From assembly GCF_000764495.1 (NCBI RefSeq), contig NZ_JRLB01000013.1, positions 1-64,000 of the forward strand: DNA of 64,000 bases, read 5' to 3'. Of this stretch, positions 50,629 to 59,870 are shown one piece after another (position 1 is the stretch's first letter; each line of letters starts with the position of its first letter). Position numbers and translations under genes: made by a program. The stretch comes from Nitrincola sp. A-D6. GTDB taxonomy: Bacteria > Pseudomonadota > Gammaproteobacteria > Pseudomonadales > Balneatricaceae. The notes under the pieces are model-generated. The model had not been told where the DNA came from, made no database searches, and saw only the letters and a program-made list of their open reading frames with translations.

Positions 50629-53274
50629 TCAGGATTTAGACGCGCGTTTTTTAGCCTGCTCGACTGTCCAGTTTCCCCTGTCGTAGAAAGCACGCCAACC
50701 GGTCGCCTTACCCTCTTTTTCAGTCATCACATATTGCTCTTTGGTTTTGCGGCTATAGCGGACAATAGTAGGATTACCCTCCTCATCCTGAACCGGTGCC
50801 GTCATAAGAAAATGATACTTAGGATCAATTTCATCTTTATGCGGTAACAGTTCACTGACCAACGGCGCACGTGTTTCGCGCTTTTTTGGAAACTGACTGG
50901 CAGCCAAAAACAAACCACTGGCGCCGTCTCTCAGTACATAGGTATCGTCTACCTTCTCACACTGCAGTTCCGGCATGGCAACAGGATCCATCTTAGGGGG
51001 AGCAGCTTCACCACTTCGCAACAGCTTACGGGTATTTTTACATTCTGAATTGGTACAGCCAAAAAACTTCCCGAACCGACCTGTTTTTAACTGCATATCC
51101 GAGCCGCACTTGTCACACTCGATGGTCGGGCCATCATAGCCTTTAATTCTAAAGCTACCCTGCTCCACCTCAAAGCCTGCACAGTCCGGATTGTTACCAC
51201 AGATATGCAGTTTACGCTTTTCATCCAACAGATAGGAATCCATCGCCGTGCCACAGAGTTTGCAGCGATGCTTATTACGCAGTATGCGCGACTCGGCCTC
51301 TTCATCCGCATCAGCACTGACTACTTCATCACCGGAAATCAGGTTAATAGTGCACTTGCAGCGCTCTTTAGGTGGCAGTGAATAGCCGGAACAACCCAGA
51401 AACACACCGGTGCTACCGGTACGGATCATCATCTTACGCCCGCAGTCCGGGCAATCGATATCTGTCGGCGTTGGGGCATTGGGTCGCATACCTGCTTCCG
51501 GGTCCTGCGCCTGCTCCAGATCTTGTACAAAATCCTTATAAAACTTGTCCAGCAAGGCTTTCCAATCCAGATCACCACGAGCCACCTCATCCAGATACTC
51601 TTCCATGCGCGCGGTAAAGCTGTAGTCCATGAGATCTGCAAAGCTTTCGCTCAGGCGTTCCGTAACAATATCGCCCATCTTACAGGCATAAAAACGCCGC
51701 CCCTGGACTTCCACATAGCCGCGATCCTGAATTGTGGAAATAATCGCCGCATAGGTTGAAGGCCGACCAATTCCGCGCTTTTCCAACTCTTTAACCAAAC
51801 TGGCTTCAGTGTATCGAGGTGATGGACGGGTAAAGTGCTGCTTGGGCTCAAGACCCTGAAGGGCCAGTTTATCACCCTCTTTCAGGTCCGGCAGAATGAC
51901 ATCTTCATCGTTTTTACCTCGTGCGGGTAACACGCGGGTATAACCATCAAACCGCAGGATCCGGCCTTTCACGGATAACTCAAAATCATTGGCACGCACG
52001 GTAATCCGGGTACTGGTATACAACGCCGGAGTCATCTGACAGGCCAGGAATTGCCGACGAATCAAGTCATACAGGCGCTCGGCATCCGACTCCATGCCGC
52101 TGAGGCTATCGGCAGTCTGGTTAACATCAGAGGGACGGATCGCCTCATGTGCTTCCTGCGCTCCCTCTTTGCTGCTGTAACGCAGCGGTTGTTCCGGCAG
52201 GTAACGTTCGCCAAACTGATTGAGAATATAGTCTCGACAGGTGGCAACAGCCTCTTCACTCAGATTGGTGGAATCGGTACGCATGTAAGTGATGTAACCC
52301 GCTTCATACAAGCGCTGCGCCATCATCATGGTTTTTTTCACCCCAAAACCCAGACGAGTACTGGCGGCTTGCTGCAGCGTCGAAGTAATAAAAGGCGCTG
52401 ATGGCTTGCTGCTGGTAGCACGATCTTCCCGACCGGTAATGTGATAGTCGGCTTTTTTCAGCAGCGCCAGCAGTTGATCAGTTTCATCCTTCGATGTCGG
52501 TCGAAAGGCTGTCTCGCCTTGGCGGACCACTTGAAGCCTCAGAGATTCACCGTCTTCACTGACCGTTGAAGCGAATACCTCCCAGTATTCTTCGGGGATA
52601 AACGCACGAATTTCGCGCTCACGATCTACAACCAGGCGCACGGCTACCGACTGTACACGTCCAGCGGATAAGCCCCGGGCCACCTTTTCCCACAAAAGTG
52701 GCGACACCATATAACCAACCACCCGATCAAGAAAACGCCGGGCCTGTTGTGCATTGACACGACTCATCGCCAGGTCGCCAGGTTCTTTAAACGCCTCTTT
52801 GATAGCTTTTTTGGTTATTTCATTAAATACGACACGCTTAAAACGGCTGTCATCACCACCAATCGCCTCACGCAGATGCCAGGCAATCGCCTCCCCTTCA
52901 CGGTCCAAATCCGTTGCCAGATATATTTCATCAGCACTGGCTGCCAGCTTTTTCAGCTCATCAACCACTTTTTCTTTGCCTGGCAATATCTCATATCGAG
53001 CCGACCAACCCTGTTCAGGATCGATCCCCATACGCCGAATGAGCTGCTCCCTTGCTTTGGCCTTCTTGTAGACAACCTTATCTTCATCTGACAGTTTACG
53101 CGTCTGCGCAGCTAAACGCGCACGCTCCTTGGGGTCGGTAGTGCTGCCACTGCCGCTGGTCGGCAAATCACGAATATGACCCACACTGGATTTCACCACA
53201 TACTGGCTACCCAGGTATTTATTGATGGTGCGAGCCTTGGCCGGTGACTCCACGATAACGAGGGTTTTACCCAT
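50629..53274 (-). CDS. topA: DNA topoisomerase I
   Basis: Relaxes negative supercoils. 881 residues. TOPRIM domain at the N-terminus ([24 protein letters not shown]), active-site Tyr in ITYMRTDST (~residue 320), then three C4 zinc ribbons (CPDCGRK, CKLCGTA, CDKCGSD) after residue ~600. A basic C-terminal end (AKKRASKS) binds DNA. No frameshift. It is divergent from the unknown gene at 53463. Confidence 0.96.
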   Translation of the reverse strand: MGKTLVIVESPAKARTINKYLGSQYVVKSSVGHIRDLPTSGSGSTTDPKERARLAAQTRKLSDEDKVVYKKAKAREQLIRRMGIDPEQGWSARYEILPGKEKVVDELKKLAASADEIYLATDLDREGEAIAWHLREAIGGDDSRFKRVVFNEITKKAIKEAFKEPGDLAMSRVNAQQARRFLDRVVGYMVSPLLWEKVARGLSAGRVQSVAVRLVVDREREIRAFIPEEYWEVFASTVSEDGESLRLQVVRQGETAFRPTSKDETDQLLALLKKADYHITGREDRATSSKPSAPFITSTLQQAASTRLGFGVKKTMMMAQRLYEAGYITYMRTDSTNLSEEAVATCRDYILNQFGERYLPEQPLRYSSKEGAQEAHEAIRPSDVNQTADSLSGMESDAERLYDLIRRQFLACQMTPALYTSTRITVRANDFELSVKGRILRFDGYTRVLPARGKNDEDVILPDLKEGDKLALQGLEPKQHFTRPSPRYTEASLVKELEKRGIGRPSTYAAIISTIQDRGYVEVQGRRFYACKMGDIVTERLSESFADLMDYSFTARMEEYLDEVARGDLDWKALLDKFYKDFVQDLEQAQDPEAGMRPNAPTPTDIDCPDCGRKMMIRTGSTGVFLGCSGYSLPPKERCKCTINLISGDEVVSADADEEAESRILRNKHRCKLCGTAMDSYLLDEKRKLHICGNNPDCAGFEVEQGSFRIKGYDGPTIECDKCGSDMQLKTGRFGKFFGCTNSECKNTRKLLRSGEAAPPKMDPVAMPELQCEKVDDTYVLRDGASGLFLAASQFPKKRETRAPLVSELLPHKDEIDPKYHFLMTAPVQDEEGNPTIVRYSRKTKEQYVMTEKEGKATGWRAFYDRGNWTVEQAKKRASKS

Positions 53275-53347
53275 TAAATCTGATCCTTTATGTCGCTGTG
53301 CGCCGGAAAATATCGTGCATATATAAGTGTTGAGTTGAGCGGGGTCA

Positions 53348-53378
53348 AGTTAAACTGTCTAATAAAGACGGTTTAACT
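53348..53378. promoter_or_regulatory. 13-bp inverted repeat in the topA/unknown divergent region
   Basis: AGTTAAACTGTCT (53348-53360) and AGACGGTTTAACT (53366-53378) pair with one wobble over a five-base loop. It lies in the 188-base gap between topA and the gene at 53463, with a second short palindrome AAAAGCGCTTTT near 53418. It could be an operator, or an RNA hairpin if transcribed. I see no small gene in this gap. Confidence 0.4.
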
Positions 53379-53462
53379 TTACAAAAAAGTTGCCATAATA
53401 GGGCTAAATCGCTCTGTAAAAGCGCTTTTTTACGTTTTCTTTATACCAGAGTGCCAAAGCTA

Positions 53463-54179
53463 ATGCTGAGTGACAACCTCCTTTACGTTTTTCTGATTGC
53501 CGCACTGGGCCTGGCAGCCCTGTCGGTCAACTTTGTTATAACTTCCAGAGAAAAGTATAAAGAAGCTCGCAACGCCCGTCTCAAATGGCTCAAGGAGCAG
53601 TCAGAACATACGCTTAATGCACTGGCCGTTCTGAAAGAGATCAACTGCCGGGGTGACATAACAGATAAGTTAAACCAGCATGCATTGTCACTGATTGAAG
53701 AAATCGGCGTACTAGCGCCGGACTCTGAGCTCATGACAGATGTCAGCAAAATTAAAGACAATACTGACAGAACACGTCCAAAACAGGAACCTTTCAATAA
53801 TGACAGAGCAGTAAGAAAGGCCCAAATCTATATTAACTTTGCTGAAAAGCTGATTATTGACATGGCCAACAAGGGTAAGATGACACCTCAGCTGGCACAT
53901 ACTTACCAGCAGGAGCTGTATTGGCTGAATATATCCATGGTTGCCGATGCACATATAGCTCAAGGACGAACGCTGATGCAACAGGGTGATAAACTCGGTG
54001 CGCTATCGCATTATAAACATGCCAAGGCAATTCTGGTGCGAGCAGCCGTACCGCAGCGCCAAAAACAGGACAGACTGCAGCCAGTACAACAACTGATTGA
54101 CCAACTGCAGCCCAAACGCGATTTTGGGCCCGGCGCACTAGCTGACTCTATTGATGCCTACCTGAAAGATCCTAACTAG
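53463..54179 (+). CDS. Membrane-anchored helical protein, unknown
   Basis: 238 residues from ATG 53463 (a GTG at 53451 is also open). One membrane helix at residues ~5-24, then a long, highly charged alpha-helical cytoplasmic part. The C-terminal half has a TPR-like pattern (AHIAQGRTLMQQGDKLGALSHYKHAKAIL, in pieces). No family name comes to mind. The single anchor plus helical repeat suggests a scaffold. Codon use matches the chromosome. Confidence 0.6.
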   Translation: MLSDNLLYVFLIAALGLAALSVNFVITSREKYKEARNARLKWLKEQSEHTLNALAVLKEINCRGDITDKLNQHALSLIEEIGVLAPDSELMTDVSKIKDNTDRTRPKQEPFNNDRAVRKAQIYINFAEKLIIDMANKGKMTPQLAHTYQQELYWLNISMVADAHIAQGRTLMQQGDKLGALSHYKHAKAILVRAAVPQRQKQDRLQPVQQLIDQLQPKRDFGPGALADSIDAYLKDPN

Positions 54180-54191
54180 TACCCAACAGCA

Positions 54192-54409
54192 TCAGTCACC
54201 GATACGCTCAAAACGTGGGAGCTCTTCTCCATCAACGGTCATGACTGACTCACTGAACATCCCAGCAGGACGGACCCACAAGCCAGCTTCGCCATAACAC
54301 GGGCGATAAATCACCATCCATTCCTCGGTTTCGGAATGCCGGGCGCAATCCAGCACTTGGTATTCAGAACCTTGTAGTGACGGTAACGTCCGGGAGAGGG
54401 TAATAACAT
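54192..54409 (-). CDS. DUF1653 protein (one frameshift)
   Basis: Small protein of the DUF1653 family: after correction it reads MLLPSPGRYRHYKGSEYQVL, the family start, and then VLDCARHSETEEWMVIYRPCYGEAGLWVRPAGMF (in pieces). The start and the rest are in different frames; one G is missing at 54370-54371. Corrected length is 72 residues. The start ATG 54409 has AGGA six bases upstream. Function of DUF1653 is unknown. Confidence 0.7.
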
Positions 54410-54421
54410 ATATCATCCTGT

Positions 54422-54927
54422 TTAAATTTTGGCTGTTAATATGGGCTGTAATGCTGCATAAATAGCATCCAACTGTTCAGGACCGCCAGATTCGCGCCAA
54501 TACACGCTGAAATGCACCGGGCTGGACTCGAGTGCAATGACACCGGCCGGTAAGCTATGAATCAATGCGGCAATTTTCTCACAAGCGCTATGGCTTAACT
54601 GGTACTCACCACGCTTCCAGGACCAGCCATCTGGCAATCCTTGGTTAGCAACATTCTCTGTTCTGAAAACCTGCCAGCTTGTCCACTGATCACGCTCATC
54701 CCGCGACAAATCATTGCGTAACACCCGGTAGGCTGGCACACGGATTTTTTCCGGCTCCATCTCCCTTTGCCACGTGGTGTTTCCAGGTGAGCAATCTGTA
54801 CAGAGAATCCCAGTTGACGGGCATGCAGACGAATATTGGCAACCATTCGTTCACGCGGACTAGGACGTATCCACATTATCGAGCCAATCAATGACAACAT
54901 AACAACTATAGAGATTACCCATTCCAT
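54422..54927 (-). CDS. Membrane-anchored unknown protein (one frameshift)
   Basis: Two overlapping frames join into one protein of about 168 residues if one G is restored at 54763-54765 (HLETPRGKGEMEPEKIRVPAY). N-terminal membrane helix (residues 2-19), a basic stretch, then a soluble domain with WSWKRGEYQLS and a C-terminal HFSVYWRESGGPEQLDAIY. AGGA lies six bases ahead of ATG 54927. I do not recognise the family. It precedes the DUF1653 gene by 12 bases. Confidence 0.6.
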
Positions 54928-54975
54928 CCTGCTATCCTATACTTAATCTAAGACAATTCATTAAAGGGCACAGCC

Positions 54976-55419
54976 ATGAGTACTTATTCCCACATACTGC
55001 TAGCCATCGACCTGTCTGACGAGTCTGAGCAGCTGATAACCAAAGCTGCAGAGCTTGCGCGCTTGTATCAGGCAGAACTGGATATTATCCATGTTGTTGA
55101 ACCGCTCACTTTCGCTTATGGAGGTGACGTTCCGATGGATCTTTCTACCATTCAGGAGCAGCTCGATGAGCACGCAGAACAGAAGCTAAACCACCTTTGC
55201 GCCACCATCGACCACCCGGTCAGCCGGCGTCATATTGTCACCGGCCACACCGAATCTGAAATTCATCGCATAGCCAGTGAAACCGAAGCTGACTTGATTA
55301 TTGTCGGCAGCCACGGCCGTCATGGCCTGGCACTGCTACTTGGCTCCACAGCTAATGGTGTTTTACATGGCGCTAAGTGTGATGTACTGGCGGTGCGGGT
55401 TAAAAGCCAGGAAAGCTGA
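54976..55419 (+). CDS. Universal stress protein UspA family
   Basis: 147 residues, one Usp domain with HILLAIDLSDES at the start and the ATP-binding G-x2-G-x9-GS (GSHGRHGLALLLGST) near the end. It is distinct from teaD (different spacing and loops). It is divergent from the unknown at 54927 and converges on uup, with three bases between stops. General stress role; no partner seen. Confidence 0.88.
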   Translation: MSTYSHILLAIDLSDESEQLITKAAELARLYQAELDIIHVVEPLTFAYGGDVPMDLSTIQEQLDEHAEQKLNHLCATIDHPVSRRHIVTGHTESEIHRIASETEADLIIVGSHGRHGLALLLGSTANGVLHGAKCDVLAVRVKSQES

Positions 55420-55431
55420 CGCTTAGCTTTC
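55411..55431. terminator. Bidirectional hairpin between usp and uup
   Basis: GAAAGCT / AGCTTTC (55411-55417, 55425-55431) with a seven-base loop spans both convergent stops. A weak T-rich tail follows on the plus strand. The stem is only 7 bp, so its efficiency is doubtful. Confidence 0.4.
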
Positions 55432-57330
55432 TTCCTGGAGCGCTTCCAATTCCAGCCAGCGCTCCATCAGCACCTCAACACGAGCTTCACACTGTTGCAG
55501 CTCGTCCAGCTTTTTCGTTACAAGCGTATTATCCTGAGCGTAAAAATCAGGATCAGCAATGGTCTGCTGCATTGACTCCAACACAGCCTCCGCAGCTTCC
55601 AGCTCAGCAGGTAAGGCATCCAGTTCACGCTGCAATTTATAGCTGAGTTTGCGCCCCACAGGTTTGCGTACTTCTGTCGGTTTTGTTGAGGGTACGGCTG
55701 CAACCACATCAGCTTTGGCGACAGCTAATTTGGAATCTATAACGTTTGGTTGGCGCTGACGCAGCCAATCATTATACCCACCCACATATTCCTGAACCCG
55801 CCCCTCGCCTTCAAATACCAACGAACTGGTAACCACATTATCCAGAAAAGAACGGTCATGACTGACCAACAGCACCGTGCCATTAAACTCCATCAGAATT
55901 TCTTCGAGCAGCTCCAGCGTTTCAACATCCAGATCATTGGTTGGCTCATCCAGCACCAGCATATTCGCAGGCTTACTGAATAAACGTGCCAGCAACACTC
56001 GGTTACACTCACCACCAGATAGTGCCTTGACGGGTGTACGAGCACGCTCTGCGCTAAACAGGAAATCGGATAAATAACTGATGATATGGCGGGAACGCCC
56101 TTGCACATCAACACTTTCACGCCCACCGGAAACATTGTCAATTACGGTTTTTTCCAGATCCAATGTATCGCGCATCTGGTCAAAGTAGGCCACTTCCATT
56201 TTGGTGCCAATACGCACCTGACCTGAATCTGGCTGTAGCTGACCCAGCAAGATTTTTAGCAGTGTGCTTTTTCCAATGCCATTTGGGCCGATCAAACCAA
56301 TACGATCTCCGCGCTGAACCTTCAGGCTCAGATTATTAATCAAACGCTTATCGCCATAGGCATGCGAAACATTTTCCAGCTCAGCCACCAGCTTGCCGGA
56401 TTTTTCTGCATCATCCAGCGAAAAGCTGGCCTTGCCTTGCCGATCACGACGCTGAGAACGCTCCCGACGCAACTGTTCTAAAGCACGCACCCGTCCTTCG
56501 TTACGGGTGCGGCGTGCTTTGATACCCTGACGAATCCAGCGTTCTTCCTGAGCCAGCTTCTTGTCAAATTCTGCCTGATGCCGGGCTTCCTCTTCCAGCA
56601 AAGCTTCTTTTTGCTCCAGGAAGCGACTGTAATTTCCCGGAAATTTGGTCAGTATGCCGCGATCCAGTTCTACAATTGCTGTGGACAGATGTTCAACCAG
56701 GGCACGGTCATGCGAAATAAACAGCAGCCCGCCTTTGAAATCCAGCAGCATCTGCTCCATCCATTCAATGGCCTCTATATCCAAATGGTTGGTCGGCTCA
56801 TCTAGCAGCAAAAGGTCCGGCTCCTGTACCAGAGCAGCACCCAATGCAGCACGGCGACGCCAACCACCAGACAATTCGGCCATGGTCTGATCCGGATTTA
56901 ACCCCAGACGGGTCAGCACTTTTTCAACCTTGCGCTCCAGGTCCCAGCCATCAACTGCTTCGATTTGCTGCTGCAACTGCTCCAATTGACGCATAGCCGC
57001 ATCATCAGGTCGTTGTGCCAGTGTTTCATAAGCCTCACGCATAGCAACCACATCCGCCAGGCCCGCACTGATAACGTCACGCACTAAGCGCTCATCAGCG
57101 GCCGGAAGGGATTGAGGTAACTGCGCAATACGAGCACCTGGGGCTCGCCAAAGCGTGCCATTATCCGGGTGTAACTCGCCACTGATCAGCTTCAGCAGCG
57201 TTGATTTTCCCGCCCCATTCAATCCTACCAGGGCAATACGCTCACCTGCTTCTATTTGTAATGCTGCATTATCCAGCAGTACGCGATTTCCAAATGCCAG
57301 GGTTAATGCATCAATTCTGATCAGTGCCAT
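55423..57330 (-). CDS. uup: ABC-F protein Uup
   Basis: 635 residues, equal to E. coli Uup in layout. Two ATPase cassettes with Walker A GLNGAGKST and GPNGIGKST, LSGG signatures, and the linker WIRQGIKARRTRNEGRVRALE. The C-terminal coiled coil (SYKLQRELDALPAELEAAEAVLE region) is the Uup DNA/ribosome-binding tail. In the second signature the usual LSGGERNR reads LSGGECNR (Cys442, one C-to-T change). ABC-F proteins act on ribosomes or DNA repair intermediates. Confidence 0.93.
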   Translation of the reverse strand: MALIRIDALTLAFGNRVLLDNAALQIEAGERIALVGLNGAGKSTLLKLISGELHPDNGTLWRAPGARIAQLPQSLPAADERLVRDVISAGLADVVAMREAYETLAQRPDDAAMRQLEQLQQQIEAVDGWDLERKVEKVLTRLGLNPDQTMAELSGGWRRRAALGAALVQEPDLLLLDEPTNHLDIEAIEWMEQMLLDFKGGLLFISHDRALVEHLSTAIVELDRGILTKFPGNYSRFLEQKEALLEEEARHQAEFDKKLAQEERWIRQGIKARRTRNEGRVRALEQLRRERSQRRDRQGKASFSLDDAEKSGKLVAELENVSHAYGDKRLINNLSLKVQRGDRIGLIGPNGIGKSTLLKILLGQLQPDSGQVRIGTKMEVAYFDQMRDTLDLEKTVIDNVSGGRESVDVQGRSRHIISYLSDFLFSAERARTPVKALSGGECNRVLLARLFSKPANMLVLDEPTNDLDVETLELLEEILMEFNGTVLLVSHDRSFLDNVVTSSLVFEGEGRVQEYVGGYNDWLRQRQPNVIDSKLAVAKADVVAAVPSTKPTEVRKPVGRKLSYKLQRELDALPAELEAAEAVLESMQQTIADPDFYAQDNTLVTKKLDELQQCEARVEVLMERWLELEALQEES

Positions 57331-57533
57331 AATTCGTCCGGTTAAGCCTCTTTTAAACAGGGGCGTATTCTATCAGAAAAGCCTGTTGTTCATGCTTAGT
57401 GTGGAATAATTTAATCCCGGGTTGATATTGTCAAAGAATAGTTGCTTTGCACCTTCTCAAAGGAACCTGCCAGGCGCTACACTAGTCATTACTGGATACC
57501 ATAAACGTCTTATCCAGCGCTGAAGGTGCTTCT

Positions 57534-59476
57534 ATGAATCTGCTTAAACCCCTAACGTTCTGTGTGTCTGGCATGCTGCTTTCTACTTCACTGCTGGCTA
57601 GCAATTATCCGGAGTATCAGCGTGAACTTTACCTTGACACACTGGAGGCGGCCCGAGCGGGTGAAATAGCAGAGGTCGATCAGGCACTCTCTGCTCTCAG
57701 CGACTACCCACTACTGCCGTATATTTACTACGCGCAAGCCACACAGCAACTAAAAACCATGACACCAGCTGACGCTGAAGCCTTGCTGGCAAAGCTTGAG
57801 GGCACACCGCTTTATCAACGCTTCCTGCATATCTGGGCTGTACATTTGAGTGAAAAGTCACAGTGGCCTGATTTTTTCAATTACTTCGCGCAGGTCCGCT
57901 CCCCCAGTGCTCAATTACAGTGTTTAGCTGCGCGCGGAGAACTGGCACAGCAAAACCAGGAAGTAGCCTATACCGAAGGGCTACGTCTATGGTTAACCGG
58001 CAACTCTCAGCATGGTGCTTGTGACCCACTGTTTAATCAACTGATTCAAGCTGGCAAAATCGATTCTGAAGTGGGGCTGGAGCGCACACTTCTGGCACTG
58101 GAAGCGGGTAATACCAGCATTGCGAAGTATGCTGAACGTTTCGTCACTGAGCCGTCAGCACAACAACAGCTGGCCTTGCTGTGGCAGATTTACAACCAGC
58201 CAGAGTCTCTCGCCGCTGATCCAGCCTTACTGAGCAACTACACACCTGATGCCAGCCGTCTGGCACTCATGGCCATCCAACGCCTGGCCAGTAATGACTT
58301 GCGCCTTGCCTTGCTCACCCTGAGCGAGCAAGCACGCCGGCTACAAATACCTGATAGCGCTCAAGCCCCCCTGATTAATCGCCTGGGCGTTCTTTATGCC
58401 AAACGCTTTCAGCCAGATGCAGAGGCTATACTGGCCCAGATTGATCCGGACTACCGCTTTTCAGAGCTAACCGAGTGGCGTATTCGACTGGCACTCACTG
58501 AACAGGATTGGTCAGCTACCCGGCACATGATCACACGCCTGCCAGAAGAGGTGCGTCAGCAAGGACGCTGGCTCTACTGGAGCCTGGTTGCAGACCTGCA
58601 GCAAGGTCGTCAACCCGATCCACAGCTATTGGCGCAACTCACGGCAGAACGTAGCTATTACGGATTCAAAGCGGCCGAACTGACTCACCGTCCCTTTGCA
58701 CTAAATGACAAACCCTCCGGGTTCAGTCAGGAACAACTGCATCAGATTGCACAACTGGCACCCATGCAACGCATCCACGAATTTTATCGTCTGGAGCGGA
58801 TACGAGAAGCCAACCAGGAGTGGAACCTGATGACAGCCACTCTATCCCCGGATCAGATCCATGCCGCAGCACACGTCATCCAGAGCTGGGGCTGGTACTT
58901 TCAGGGCATCCGCGGTGCAATTGCCAGTGATCAATGGGATGATCTGGCATTACGTTTTCCAGCACCTTATCGGGATCTGTTCGATAAGGCTTCGAAAGAG
59001 TTTGATATTGAGCCTTCCTGGGCGCTATCTGTGACCCGTCAGGAAAGCGCTTTTCTGGAGGTCGCTCAGTCTGGTGCCGGTGCGCGGGGCTGATGCAATT
59101 GATGCCAGCTACAGCCAGAGAAACCGCGCGCCGAGCTGACATTCCACTGACCAGTCTGGAACGACTCAATGATGCGGATATCAATGTACGCCTGGGCTCA
59201 GCCTATTTGGCACAAATGCAATCACGCTTCAGAGGTAACCGGGTGCATGCAACGGCAGCTTACAATGCTGGACCTGGACGTGTCAGGCAGTGGCTGTCTG
59301 CGCGCGGACACCTCCCCTTGGACATATGGATAGAAACCATTCCATTCGATGAAACGCGCGGCTATGTTCTGAATGTGTTAGCTTTCGGCGTCATTTACAA
59401 TACATTGGCTGGACAACCAGCACGTGTCTTCAGTGACCAGGAACGCTCAATGCTTGCCTGGAGCATGCCGCGCTAA
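57534..59476 (+). CDS. slt: Soluble lytic murein transglycosylase (one frameshift)
   Basis: Periplasmic peptidoglycan cleavage. Signal peptide 1-23 (ending LLA), a long alpha-superhelical U/L domain (residues ~25-480) and a C-terminal lysozyme-like domain with catalytic Glu504 (VTRQESAFLE). The frame breaks in the G-run 59086-59089: GARGLMQLMPATA is expected, needing one more G. The rest includes AAYNAGPGRV and FDETRGYVLNVLA, both Slt hallmarks. Corrected length about 647 residues. It is divergent from uup. The end overlaps the convergent glutaredoxin-like gene by 30 bases. Confidence 0.92.
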
Positions 59477-59746
59477 GAACGCCTGCTCACTAAAGCAACG
59501 GAGCTGCTCTGTGCCAAAAGGCCAGCTCAGCTCCGCACCCGTTGCCGGAGCAACAAGCACCGGAATACGGGTTGCATAGCGCTCCATCAACGTATCATCG
59601 AACGCTATGTCCAGCAGATCTACCGAAAAACAACCTGCATCCAGCACTTGCAACATAACCTCGACAGCCTCGTCACACAGGTGACAACCCTGTGTTGTCA
59701 TCAGTTCCAGCTCACATACTTCAAGTTTATTTTCCGCACTGCACAT
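59447..59746 (-). CDS. Glutaredoxin-family (DUF836) protein
   Basis: 99 residues. A thioredoxin-fold start: LELMTTQGCHLCDEAVEVM with CHLC (CxxC) near residues 21-24, and a cis-Pro in RIPVLVAP (~residue 62). The family (DUF836/YruB type) is common and small; redox partner unknown. AGGGGA precedes ATG 59746. It converges on slt with 30 bases overlap. The next gene, phaC, is divergent. Confidence 0.82.
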   Translation of the reverse strand: MCSAENKLEVCELELMTTQGCHLCDEAVEVMLQVLDAGCFSVDLLDIAFDDTLMERYATRIPVLVAPATGAELSWPFGTEQLRCFSEQAFLARHAPGKH

Positions 59747-59870
59747 AAAATCCCCTTAGTATTCGACTCAAACCCGTCTAAGTGCTAATGTGATAAATAT
59801 ATTAGATACGATACAGTTTACTTGATTAGATATCCTGATCAGCTAACCGGACGCATAACAGGCCGCACCT

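Noticed and set aside
57421-57440. FNR-like site TTGATATTGTCAA upstream of slt
   Set aside because: The spacing and second half do not match TTGAT-N4-ATCAA.
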